64,000 nt of DNA from Thiotrichales bacterium (GTDB taxonomy: Bacteria; Pseudomonadota; Gammaproteobacteria; HK1): NCBI GenBank assembly GCA_026709935.1, contig JAPOSC010000055.1:1-64000 (forward strand). Direction: 5' to 3'. Position 1 is the first letter of the stretch; each line of letters starts with the position of its first letter. The notes under the pieces are model-generated. The model searched no databases and was not told the origin of the DNA. It saw only the letters and a list, made by a program, of their open reading frames with translations. Below are positions 8,275-16,509 of the stretch, piece after piece. The position numbers and the translations under genes are program-made.

Positions 8275-9940
8275 ATGACCAGAAAATCCGCAGGATGGGA
8301 AACGAGTGAACCGATCACCGGAATTTCGGACCGGGAGGCCGTGGACAGGCTCGATCGGCTCCGGGCGGCCGCCGCGTCGGGGCGGATCGGCCGTCGCGAC
8401 TTCATGGTCGCCAGCATCGCGCTCGGTCTGTCGGCCACCGCCGCGTCGTCCGTGTTCAACCCGGCGTGGGCGATGGCGAAGAAGGGCGGCCGGCTGCGCA
8501 TCGGCACCACCGGTGGCGCGACCAGCGACGTCCTGGACCCCGGGGCTCATCCTGGATTCCTACATGATCAACGTGCTGTTCGGTCAGGTCCGGAACAACC
8601 TGACCGAGGTGGCGGCCACGGGCGACCTGGTGCCGGAGCTGGCCGAGAGCTGGGACTCCACCCCCGATGCAAAGGTGTGGACGTTCAAGATCCGGCCGGG
8701 GGTCGAGTTCCACAACGGCAAGACCCTCGACTCCCGGGACGTCGTCGACTCCATCCGGCACCACCTCGCGGAGGATTCGAAGTCCGCGGCAAAGGCCATT
8801 CTGGCCGGCGTCGAGTCGGTCGAGGCCGACGGCACGCACGGCGTCAAGGTCACCCTGACGGGCGGCGACGCCGACTTCCCGTTCCTGATGAGCGACTACC
8901 ACATCCTGATCTGCCCCTCCAACGGCGACGGCACCATCGACTGGCAGTCGGGCATCGGCACCGGTGGATACACTCTGGTCGAGCACGATCCGGGGGTCCG
9001 CACCCTGACGAAGCGCAACCCGAATTACTGGAAGGAGGGCCGGGCCCACTTCGACGAAGTGGAGACGCTGCAGATCGCCGACCCGAATGCGCGGCTCAAT
9101 GCCCTGCGCACCGGCTCCATCGACTGCATGAACAACGTGGATCTGAAGATCGTCGAGCGCCTGAAGCGGATCGCGGGGCTTCACTTCCGGGCCGAGACCG
9201 GCAACAAGCAGCTCACCCTGCCGATGCGCACCGACACCGCTCCGTTCGACAACAACGACGTGCGTCTCGCCATCAAGAACATCATCAATCGGGAGGAGTG
9301 GCTGGAGAAGATCATCTTCGGCTACGGGCAACTCGGGAACGACAACCCCATCGGTCCTGCCAACATCTACCGGGCCACCACCGACGAACTGCCGCAGCGG
9401 ACCTACGATCCGGACAAGGCGAAGCACCATCTCAAGAAGGCCGGTCTCGATCGCCTGAGCATCCAGTTCCATGCCGCCGAGACCGCCTTCGGCGGTGCGG
9501 TCAACGCCGCACAACTGCTGCGGGAGTCGGCCGCTCCGGCGGGTATCGACATCGAGGTGGTGCGCGAGCCGGATGACGGCTACTGGTCCAACGTCTGGAT
9601 GAACAAGGCGTTCAGCGCCTGTTACTGGGGCGGCCGGCCCACCGAGAACTGGATCTTCTCCCAGATCTACGCGGCGGACGCGAGCTGGAACGACACGTTC
9701 TGGAAGCACGACCGGTTCAACGAGCTTCTGTTGCAGGCCCGGGCCGAGCTGGATACCACCAAGCGCCGGGAGATGTACGTCGAGATGCAACGCATCATCC
9801 ACCACGAAGGCGGGGTCGGTCTGCCGCTGTTCCAGGCCGACACCATGGCCTACAGCGACAAGCTGCACGTGCCGGAGGTCATCGGCAACAACTGGGAGCT
9901 CGACGGCCACAAGAACGCCGAGCGGTGGTGGTTCGCATAG
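8275..9940 (+). pseudogene. ABC transporter substrate-binding protein, family 5 (DppA/OppA-like), frameshifted
   Basis: Peptide/nickel-type periplasmic binding protein of about 554 aa if repaired. ATG at 8275 follows AGGAGAG. The N-terminus carries a Tat-like signal (GRRDFMVASIALGLSATAA). The frame is correct up to TSDVLDPG, then the protein continues in the +1 frame (LILDSYMINVLFGQV). Removing one G from the GGGG run at 8542-8545 restores a single frame, and the total of 1666 nt is one base over a multiple of three. The rest is intact to the stop (ELDGHKNAERWWFA). It is either a real frameshift or a homopolymer sequencing error. No cognate permease or ATPase genes are adjacent. Confidence 0.85.
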
Positions 9941-9968
9941 GCGCCGTGTCTTCGCCGGCGCACGGCGC
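9941..9968 (+). terminator. hairpin after the binding-protein gene
   Basis: An 8-bp perfect stem GCGCCGTG/CACGGCGC with a 12-base loop starts directly after the stop codon at 9940. No T run follows, so intrinsic termination would be weak. Confidence 0.45.
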
Positions 9969-9985
9969 AACGTGAAGACCTCTGC

Positions 9986-10021
9986 GGTGGAGCGGGTGGT
10001 GGAGCGGGTGGTGGAGCGGGT
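9986..10021. repeat. three tandem 12-bp units GGTGGAGCGGGT
   Basis: Units at 9986-9997, 9998-10009 and 10010-10021, identical. They lie in the 161-bp gap between convergent genes and have no evident coding role. The array could vary between strains by slippage. Confidence 0.8.
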
Positions 10022-10101
10022 CCGAGCGCGTCGTGCCCCGGCGGAGTCCAGTGGAAGTCCCGGAGGCGGGAGCAGGATGTCTTCGGGGCTGCGCCTTCGG
10101 G

Positions 10102-10806
10102 CTACGCCTTTGCGGCGCGCCGGCGAGGCGCCTTTTTCGTCCGGGGCGGTTTCGCTTCGTCCTGCAGTCCGTAGCCCGCGAATCCTCTCGCGGTGCGCTC
10201 GATGGCGGCGTCGCTCAGCAGCACCGGACCGCCGATCTGCAGGCTGAGGTAGTACTGGCGGGCGATGGTCTCCAGCTCGATCGCCCGCCACATCGCCTTG
10301 GCCAGGGTCTCGCCGATGGCGATCATGCCGTGATTGGCGAGCAGGCATGCGGTCCGGTCCCGGATCGCGGCGAGCGCGAGGTCGGCGAGCTTCTGCGTCC
10401 CGAATGTCGCGTAGCCGGCGCAGCGGATGTTGTTCCCGCCGAACGCGGCGATCATGTAGTGGCAGGCGGGAATCTCCTTGCGTGCGATGGCGAGGGTGGT
10501 GCAGTAGGGCGGGTGGGCGTGCACCACGGCCTGCGCATCCGCGCGCTCGCGCAGCAAATCAAGGTGGAAGCGCCATTCCGTGGAGGGCATCTTCGTGCCG
10601 TCCCACGCGCCGCCGCCGTCGAGCGGGAACGAGGCGATCATCTCGGGTTCGAGCTGATCGTAGGGAATCGCCGACGGCGAGATCAGCATGCGGTCCTCGA
10701 AGATGACCGAAATGTTGCCCGACGTCCCCTGGTTGATGCCGCTGGCGTTCATCTCGCGGCAACGCGCGACGATCTCGCGCCGCAGCGCCTTCTCCATCGG
10801 TTTCAT
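10102..10806 (-). CDS. class II aldolase/adducin family protein (L-fuculose-phosphate aldolase-like)
   Basis: 234 aa zinc aldolase. The start at 10806 follows AGGAGA. Motifs: GTSGNIS (27-33), a phosphate-binding loop; MPSTEWRFH with Glu77 in the catalytic position; zinc histidines His96 and His98 in VVHAHPPYC; and His159 in LLANHG. The family cleaves or decarboxylates sugar phosphates such as fuculose-1-P, ribulose-5-P epimers or 3-oxo-tetronate-4-P. It has a basic C-terminal tail (TKKAPRRRAAKA) not needed for the fold. Divergent from the SorC regulator, so probably part of the same polyol regulon. The exact substrate is unknown. Confidence 0.9.
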   Translation of the reverse strand: MKPMEKALRREIVARCREMNASGINQGTSGNISVIFEDRMLISPSAIPYDQLEPEMIASFPLDGGGAWDGTKMPSTEWRFHLDLLRERADAQAVVHAHPPYCTTLAIARKEIPACHYMIAAFGGNNIRCAGYATFGTQKLADLALAAIRDRTACLLANHGMIAIGETLAKAMWRAIELETIARQYYLSLQIGGPVLLSDAAIERTARGFAGYGLQDEAKPPRTKKAPRRRAAKA

Positions 10807-10858
10807 CGGACTCTCCTGTCGCGTCGTGGCGTTGACATCGATCCGCCAAAGCGGAAAT

Positions 10859-10878
10859 ATTTGCAAGTGTTGCAAAAT
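10859..10878. promoter_or_regulatory. candidate SorC-regulator operator, palindrome in aldolase/regulator gap
   Basis: ATTTGCAAGTGTTGCAAAAT is a near-perfect inverted repeat built of two TTGCAA elements (10861-10866, 10870-10875) with a 3-bp centre. It is AT-rich in a GC-rich gap of 104 bp and lies between the divergent starts at 10806 and 10911. The position suits autoregulation plus control of the aldolase. Confidence 0.55.
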
Positions 10879-10910
10879 CTCGCACCAATCGACAAGGGGA
10901 GCGGGCGGCG

Positions 10911-11912
10911 GTGAATGCGGTGGACAGGGCTCGGGTGCGCGATCAGGAGGCCAGTCTCTCGGCGCGCGCCGCGTGGCTCTACTTCTCGGGCCGGATGACC
11001 CAGAGCGAGATCGCGAAGCGGCTCGGCGTGCCTTCGACCAAGGCGCACCGCCTCATCGCACGCGCGACCCGGGAGGGACTGGTCCGCGTCTTCGTCGACG
11101 CCGACGTCTCGGAGTGCGTCGCGCTCGAAGAGTCCCTGACCGCACGCTACGGACTCGACCACTGCCGCGTGGCGCCGGATCTCGCAGAGGGGCGGCTGCC
11201 GCTGCGCACGCTCGGGCTCGCCGGAGCGAGCTATCTGCGTGACTTGCTGGAGCGCCGCGTCCATGCCTGCATCGGGGTCGGGCAGGGGCGCACGCTGTCC
11301 GCGGTGGTGAAGGCGCTGCCCTCCATGCACTGCCCCGATGTCGCATTCGTCTCGCTGATCGGCGGCCTCACGCGCAAGTTCGCCGCCAACCCCTACGACG
11401 TGATCCACGGCCTGGCGGAGAAGACCGGGGCAGAGGCTTACCTGCTCCCGGTGCCACTCTTCGCGAAGTCGGCGGCGGACAAGAAGGTGCTGATGGCGCA
11501 GGCGGGGATCGGCGAGGTCTTCGCGATGAGCCGCGCCGCCTCGCTCCTGCTCGTCGGGGTCGGGGAGGTCGACGGGCACGCGCACTTGAGCGAGACGGGA
11601 ATGGTCGGCGAGGACGAGATTGCCGATCTGCGCGCGAGTGGCGCCGCGGGCGAGATCCTGGGCTACTACTTCGACGGGCGCGGGCGGCGCGTGGCCTCCG
11701 GCCTGTACGGTCGTGCGATGTCCCCGGACATCGAGGCGCTGAAGGAGCGGACGATGGTCGCTGTCGCCGGCGGCGTCGAGAAGGTCGAGGCCGTGCGCGC
11801 GGTGCTGCGCAGTGGATTGCTCGACGGACTGATTACGGATGAGGCGACCGGGCGCAGCCTCATCGAGGGGGAGCCGGTGACGGCTCCCTCGAACTCCGCG
11901 CCCTCGGATTGA
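10911..11912 (+). CDS. SorC/DeoR-type sugar-binding transcriptional regulator (EryD-like context)
   Basis: 333 aa. An N-terminal helix-turn-helix (MTQSEIAKRLGVPSTKAHRLIARATREG, about residues 28-55) is followed by the SorC sugar-binding domain, which shares the fold of phosphosugar isomerases (IGVGQGRTLSAVVKAL; LLVGVGEVDG; GEILGYYFDGRG). SorC proteins sense phosphorylated pathway intermediates. GTG start at 10911 after GGGGAG. It directly precedes the polyol importer/catabolic operon (22-bp gap), the same regulator class as EryD of erythritol operons. Likely to bind the palindrome at 10859. Confidence 0.9.
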   Translation: MNAVDRARVRDQEASLSARAAWLYFSGRMTQSEIAKRLGVPSTKAHRLIARATREGLVRVFVDADVSECVALEESLTARYGLDHCRVAPDLAEGRLPLRTLGLAGASYLRDLLERRVHACIGVGQGRTLSAVVKALPSMHCPDVAFVSLIGGLTRKFAANPYDVIHGLAEKTGAEAYLLPVPLFAKSAADKKVLMAQAGIGEVFAMSRAASLLLVGVGEVDGHAHLSETGMVGEDEIADLRASGAAGEILGYYFDGRGRRVASGLYGRAMSPDIEALKERTMVAVAGGVEKVEAVRAVLRSGLLDGLITDEATGRSLIEGEPVTAPSNSAPSD

Positions 11913-11933
11913 ACCGGAAGCGAGGAACTTTCC

Positions 11934-13376
11934 ATGTACGAGAAGGAACAGGATCGGGTCCAGGCCTACCTGGACGGAAAGATGAGCCGTCGCGAGCTGC
12001 TCAGAAGCATGTCCGCGCTCGGCGTTTCGGCGGCCGCCGCCAGCACCCTGATCGGACTCGGATCGACGCGCGCCTTCGCGGCCGGCTTCGACGCGATGCA
12101 GCACCAGGGCACCGCGCTCAAGCTGCTGCTCAACAAGCATCCCTACACCGACGCACTGCTCGCCAACCTCGAAGCCTTCAAGGCGATGTCGGGGATGGAG
12201 GTCACCTACGACATCTTTCCCGAGGATGTCTACTTCGACAAGGTGACGGCGGCACTCTCCTCGCGTTCCAGCGAGTACGACGTATTCATGACCGGCGCCT
12301 ACATGACCTGGACCTACGGTCCGGCGGGCTGGATCACCGATCTGAACGAGTGGATCCAGGACGGCGACAAGACGAACCCGAACTACAACTGGGCGGACAT
12401 GCTGGCGGGGCTGCGGGCGTCCACCGCCTGGAACGGCATCCCGGGCGGCGCGCTCGGCTCCGCCGACGCGAAGCAGTGGTGCATCCCGTGGGGCTACGAG
12501 CTCAACAACCTGAGCTACAACCGCAACATGTTCGATCAGGCGGGCGTCTCGGCCCCGACCAACATGGGCGAGCTGCTGGAGGTCTGCGCCAAGCTCTCCA
12601 CCGATGTTGAAGGGGTCTACCCGATCGGGGTGCGCGGCTCGCGTTCGTGGGCGACGATTCATCCCGGCTTCCTCTCCGGTTACTCCAACTTCGGCGAGCG
12701 GGACCTGACCGTTGGCGATGACGGCACGCTTTCCGCCGCGATGAATACCGATGGCTCCAAGGCGTTCCATCGCGACTGGGTGAAGATGATCCAGGAGTAC
12801 GGACCGAAGAACTGGTCCACCTACACCTGGTACCAGGTGGGCACGGATCTCGGCGCCGGCGCCTCGGCGATGATCTTCGACGCCGACATCCTTGGCTACT
12901 TCATGAACGGCGGCGGCAACAAGGAGACCGGTAACATCGCCTACGCGCCGTTCGCCGCCAACCCCGCGGCGGATGCGCCGACTCCCAACGTGTGGATCTG
13001 GTCGCTGTCGATGTCGAATTTCTCGCAGAAGAAGGACGCGGCCTGGCACTTCATGCAGTGGGCGACGGGCGTCGAGCACGGCCTGTTCGGGGCGCAGCAG
13101 ATGGACTTCGTGAACCCGGTCCGCCAGGCGGTGTGGGACGACAGCACCTTCCGGGCGCGGATCGACGAGACCTATCCCGGCTATCTGCACCAGCATGACG
13201 TCTCGGCGCCGGGCGCGCAGATCTACTTCACCGCCCAGCCGCTGTTCTTCGACCTCACCACCGAGTGGGCGGCCACCCTGCAGAAGATGGTCGCCAACGA
13301 GGTGCCGGTGGACGAAGGGCTGGACATGCTCGCCGAGAGCGTGAACAACCAGCTCGCCGACGCCGGGCTGGGCTGA
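11934..13376 (+). CDS. extracellular solute-binding protein of polyol ABC importer (family 1)
   Basis: 480 aa. A twin-arginine-type signal follows a short polar N-terminus: MSRRELLRSMSALGVSAAAA, with cleavage likely after RAFA. The mature part is a family 1 binding protein with many aromatic residues (WTYGPAGWITDLNEW; STYTWYQVG), a common trait of sugar/polyol ligands. RBS GAGGA seven bases before ATG. It is followed by a 13-bp-stem hairpin and then the permease genes, so the binding protein is probably made in excess. Ligand inferred to be a polyol from the kinase/dehydrogenase genes downstream. Confidence 0.9.
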   Translation: MYEKEQDRVQAYLDGKMSRRELLRSMSALGVSAAAASTLIGLGSTRAFAAGFDAMQHQGTALKLLLNKHPYTDALLANLEAFKAMSGMEVTYDIFPEDVYFDKVTAALSSRSSEYDVFMTGAYMTWTYGPAGWITDLNEWIQDGDKTNPNYNWADMLAGLRASTAWNGIPGGALGSADAKQWCIPWGYELNNLSYNRNMFDQAGVSAPTNMGELLEVCAKLSTDVEGVYPIGVRGSRSWATIHPGFLSGYSNFGERDLTVGDDGTLSAAMNTDGSKAFHRDWVKMIQEYGPKNWSTYTWYQVGTDLGAGASAMIFDADILGYFMNGGGNKETGNIAYAPFAANPAADAPTPNVWIWSLSMSNFSQKKDAAWHFMQWATGVEHGLFGAQQMDFVNPVRQAVWDDSTFRARIDETYPGYLHQHDVSAPGAQIYFTAQPLFFDLTTEWAATLQKMVANEVPVDEGLDMLAESVNNQLADAGLG

Positions 13377-13392
13377 GGATGACGGGCACGCT

Positions 13393-13421
13393 GCGGGCCG
13401 CCGGGACTCCCGGCGGCCCGC
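13393..13421 (+). terminator. strong intercistronic hairpin after binding-protein gene
   Basis: A 13-bp perfect stem (GCGGGCCGCCGGG paired with CCCGGCGGCCCGC) and a 3-base loop, 17 bp after the stop codon. There is no T tract. It is placed to protect or partly terminate the binding-protein message ahead of the permeases. The remainder of the 252-bp gap holds a short direct repeat (TGGGTCGATGC twice near 13465-13490) and no gene. Confidence 0.6.
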
Positions 13422-13628
13422 GTGCGGGTTCCGTCGGCGGGGGCGCTGCGGACATGGCCGGTGCCTGGGTCGATGCCTGGGTCGATGCGCGGATCGGTAC
13501 GCGGGTGCGCCATGCCCGTCGAGGCGGGCCGCTGGCGCAATGCGGAAGACGGGGCGGGGGTTTGCCCTTCCGGCGCGGCAACTTGCCCGCCCGGCAGGAT
13601 GACTTCCCCGCTCTGGTGAGCGCTCGCG

Positions 13629-14519
13629 ATGCGTGACGCCTTTCGTCGCCGCGCGCTGCCGTACCTGCTGAGCCTGCCGGCGCTGCTGGTATGCATCGGG
13701 ATCCTGATCCCGTTCGGCACCGCGATCTACTACTCGCTCCAGCGCTACCGGCTCAACCTGCCGCACCTGCGCAAGATGAACTGGGGCGAGAACTACCTCA
13801 AGTTCCTCACCGACTCCGAATTCTGGAACACGCTTCAGGTCAGCCTCGCCTACACCGGCCTCACGGTGGGGCTGGAACTGCTGCTCGGGCTCGGCATCGC
13901 GCTCCTGCTGCAACGCTCCACCCGGTTCAACAACTTCGTTTCGATCCTGCTGCTCCTGCCGCTCATGACCGCACCGGCGCTGGCGGCGCTGATGTGGAAG
14001 CTGATGACCAACCCGAACTTCGGGATCCTCAGTTACGCGGCGAGCCTCGTCGGCTTCGAGGACATGAAGTGGGCGTCGGACCCGTCGACCGCGCTGCTGA
14101 CCGTGCTGCTGGTGGACATCTGGGTCTACACCCCGTTCATGATGATCCTCCTGCTCGCCGGGCTGCGTTCGCTCCCCCGCCAGCCGTTCGAGGCGGCGGC
14201 GCTCGACGGTGTGCCGCGCACTTTCGTGTTCTTCCGCATCACCTTGCCGATGCTGACGCCGTACATCATCACCGCGTCGCTGTTCCGGCTGCTCGATTCG
14301 ATCCAGCAGTTCGACATCATCTACGCCATGACCCAGGGCGGCCCCGGCGACACCCTCATGGTGTTCCAGGTCGAGGCCTACCTCCAGTTCTTCCAGGCCA
14401 CCAACATCGGCAAGTCGGCGGCGCTGCTTCTGGTGCTCTGGGTGATCACGTTCATCCTGTCCAACCTCTTCGTGAAGCAGTGGCTGCGGTTGCGCGAGCA
14501 GGCGCAGGGAGCGGGCTGA
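13629..14519 (+). CDS. polyol ABC transporter permease, MalF type
   Basis: 296 aa inner-membrane permease. Hydrophobic segments begin at residue 10 (LPYLLSLPALLVCIGILIPF). The EAA loop is FEAAALDGVPRTFVFFRITLP, and TQGGPGDTLMVF is the family motif before the last helices. Four bases separate its stop from the next permease. Part of the plus-strand operon with two ATPase genes. Confidence 0.92.
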   Translation: MRDAFRRRALPYLLSLPALLVCIGILIPFGTAIYYSLQRYRLNLPHLRKMNWGENYLKFLTDSEFWNTLQVSLAYTGLTVGLELLLGLGIALLLQRSTRFNNFVSILLLLPLMTAPALAALMWKLMTNPNFGILSYAASLVGFEDMKWASDPSTALLTVLLVDIWVYTPFMMILLLAGLRSLPRQPFEAAALDGVPRTFVFFRITLPMLTPYIITASLFRLLDSIQQFDIIYAMTQGGPGDTLMVFQVEAYLQFFQATNIGKSAALLLVLWVITFILSNLFVKQWLRLREQAQGAG

Positions 14520-14523
14520 GACC

Positions 14524-15381
14524 ATGGACCATCAATCGACGCTCGAGCGGGTGGTGCGCGGGGTTCTGATCGCGCTGGTTCTGCTCTTCTTCATGTTCCC
14601 CATCGTCTGGATCCTCATGATGAGCTTCCAGACCAACGAGCAGATCCTGCGCATCCCGCCGTCGCTGGCCTTCGAGCCGACGCTGGAGAACTATCAGGCG
14701 CTGATCACCGGGCGGCTGGAGACCCAGGCGGGGACCCTCGACATCCGGTTCATGTCCAACCTCTGGAACAGCCTGGTGCTCTCGGTGTGCTCGGTGGCGC
14801 TGGCGCTGGTGCTGGGGGTGCCCGCTGCCTATGCGTTCGCCCGGTTCCGGTTCCGCCTCGGCGAGGACATCGCCTTCACCCTGCTCTCGTTCCGCTTTGC
14901 GCCGCCGCTGCTGGTGCTGCTCCCGCTCACCCTTTACTTCCAGGAACTTGGGCTGGCCGACACCTACATCGGGCTCATCTGGGTCTATCAGCTCATCTGC
15001 CTGCCGCTCATCCTGTGGATCGTCCGCGGGTACTTCGAGGACGTGAGTCCCGACATCGAGCACGCCTACCGCACCGCCGGGCACGGCTGGCTGACCACGT
15101 TCCGGCGGATCTCGATTCCGCTGACCGCCCCCGGCATCGCCGCCGCGGGGTTGCTCGCCTTCATCTTCGCCTGGAACAACTTCATCTTCGCGCTCGTGCT
15201 CGCGTCGGCCGACAAGCAGCCGGTGACGGTGGGCGCGCTCGCCTTCGTGACCGCCTCGGGGATCCAGTACGGGCAGATCGCGGCCGCGATCGTGCTCTCG
15301 ATCACCCCGACGCTCGCCCTCGCGCTCTATGCCCAGCGCTACCTCGTCGAAGGGCTGTCCCTCGGCGCGGTGAAGGGATAG
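14524..15381 (+). CDS. polyol ABC transporter permease, MalG type
   Basis: 285 aa, standard MalG length. Starts at ATG 14524. The first helix is VLIALVLLFFMFPIVWILMM, and the central EAA-type loop (IEHAYRTAGHGWLTTFRRIS) has only partial match to the consensus EAA glycine region. The C-terminus LSLGAVKG is the classic MalG ending. Pairs with the MalF-type protein; the ATPase gene follows after 12 bases. Confidence 0.92.
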   Translation: MDHQSTLERVVRGVLIALVLLFFMFPIVWILMMSFQTNEQILRIPPSLAFEPTLENYQALITGRLETQAGTLDIRFMSNLWNSLVLSVCSVALALVLGVPAAYAFARFRFRLGEDIAFTLLSFRFAPPLLVLLPLTLYFQELGLADTYIGLIWVYQLICLPLILWIVRGYFEDVSPDIEHAYRTAGHGWLTTFRRISIPLTAPGIAAAGLLAFIFAWNNFIFALVLASADKQPVTVGALAFVTASGIQYGQIAAAIVLSITPTLALALYAQRYLVEGLSLGAVKG

Positions 15382-15393
15382 GGGGCCGGCGGG

Positions 15394-16509
15394 GTGTCGA
15401 CCATCGAGCTTTCCGGCGTCTCGAAGCGCTTCGGGGCGTCCGTTGCGCTCGATGGCATCTCGCTGCGGGTCGAGAGCGGGGAGACGGTGGCGATCATCGG
15501 CGCGTCCGGCGCCGGCAAGACGGTGCTCCTTCGCCTCGTCGCCGGGGTGGAGGATCCGAGCGGGGGGATGATCGCGATCGGCGGCGCCGACATGGCGGAC
15601 GTGGCCCCCGAGCGGCGCGGCATCGGGATGGCGTTTCAGAACTTCGCGCTGTTCCCGCACATGACCGCGTTCGACAACATCGCCAGCCCGCTCTCCGCGC
15701 GCGGCGCGTCGGCCGACGAGGTGCGCCGCGGGGTCGAATCCGTGGCGCGGATGCTGAAGATCGAAAGCGTGCTCGACCACCGCCCGCGCGCGCTCTCCAA
15801 CGGGCAGAAGCAGCGCACCGCGCTCGCCCGGGCGCTGGCCGCGTCCCCGTCCATCCTGCTGCTCGACGATCCGCTGCGCAACGTGGACGCGAAGCTGCGC
15901 TTCGAGATGCGCCTGGAGTTCGAACGCCTGCTCGCCGATCAGGGTGCGACCACGCTCTACGTCACCCAGGACTACCGGGAAGCGATGGCGCTCGGCCACC
16001 GCATCGCGGTCATGGACGGGGGGCGTCTCGCGCAGGTCGGAACCCCGGAGGAGATCTACTTCAAGCCGACCGGCGTCGAGGTCGCCCGCCAGTTCGGTGA
16101 CCCCACGATCAACCTCGTGCCCGCGCATCCCGCGTCCGACGACCGCGGCGCGTTCGCGACCGTCGGCGGGGCGCGGCTCGATCTGGCGCCGGGGGCCGAT
16201 GCGGTCGCGAACGGGCGCGAGTGCATGGTCGGGATCCGGCCCGAGGCGCTGGCGTTTACCGAGGACGCGGCGGGCGTCTTCGTGGTCGAGGCGGTTACGC
16301 CGCTCAACGAGAAGGTGGTCACCCTGGTGGCGGGCGCAGAAGGGACCGAGTTGCTGGTGTCGCGTCCTTCCCACGAGCCGACGCGGCGTCCGGGCGAGCG
16401 GGTGAGCCTGCACGTCGCGGCTCGCGAGGTGCTCCTGTTCGCGCGCGAGGACGGCGCCCGGCTCAGCGGCGCCGGCGCCGGCGCCGGAGCCGGGAGCACC
16501 CCCCCATGA
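15394..16509 (+). CDS. ABC transporter ATP-binding protein with degenerate catalytic residues (first of a pair)
   Basis: 371 aa, CUT1-type ATPase with C-terminal regulatory domain; GTG start. Walker A GASGAGKT (36-43) and Q82 are normal. The signature is LSNGQ (134-138) instead of LSGGQ, the Walker B ends LLLDDP so the catalytic glutamate is Asp159, and the switch histidine is Gln192 (YVTQDYREA). It ends in a Gly-Ala repeat tail. Its stop overlaps the ATG of a second, different ATPase. In a heterodimer its own ATP site would lack both the catalytic Glu and the switch His while using the intact signature of the partner, so this subunit probably binds rather than hydrolyses ATP. Confidence 0.9.
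   Translation: MSTIELSGVSKRFGASVALDGISLRVESGETVAIIGASGAGKTVLLRLVAGVEDPSGGMIAIGGADMADVAPERRGIGMAFQNFALFPHMTAFDNIASPLSARGASADEVRRGVESVARMLKIESVLDHRPRALSNGQKQRTALARALAASPSILLLDDPLRNVDAKLRFEMRLEFERLLADQGATTLYVTQDYREAMALGHRIAVMDGGRLAQVGTPEEIYFKPTGVEVARQFGDPTINLVPAHPASDDRGAFATVGGARLDLAPGADAVANGRECMVGIRPEALAFTEDAAGVFVVEAVTPLNEKVVTLVAGAEGTELLVSRPSHEPTRRPGERVSLHVAAREVLLFAREDGARLSGAGAGAGAGSTPP

Noticed and set aside
9986-10021. Possible CRISPR-like repeats (also 30126-30161)
   Set aside because: Units are 12 bp and 6 bp with no spacers; these are simple tandem repeats.
10803-14525. Open frame of 1240 codons on the minus strand
   Set aside because: It lies antisense to the regulator, binding-protein and permease genes, all of which have clear family motifs. 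Its composition (His, Arg, Gly, Val rich) is typical of a GC-rich antisense frame.
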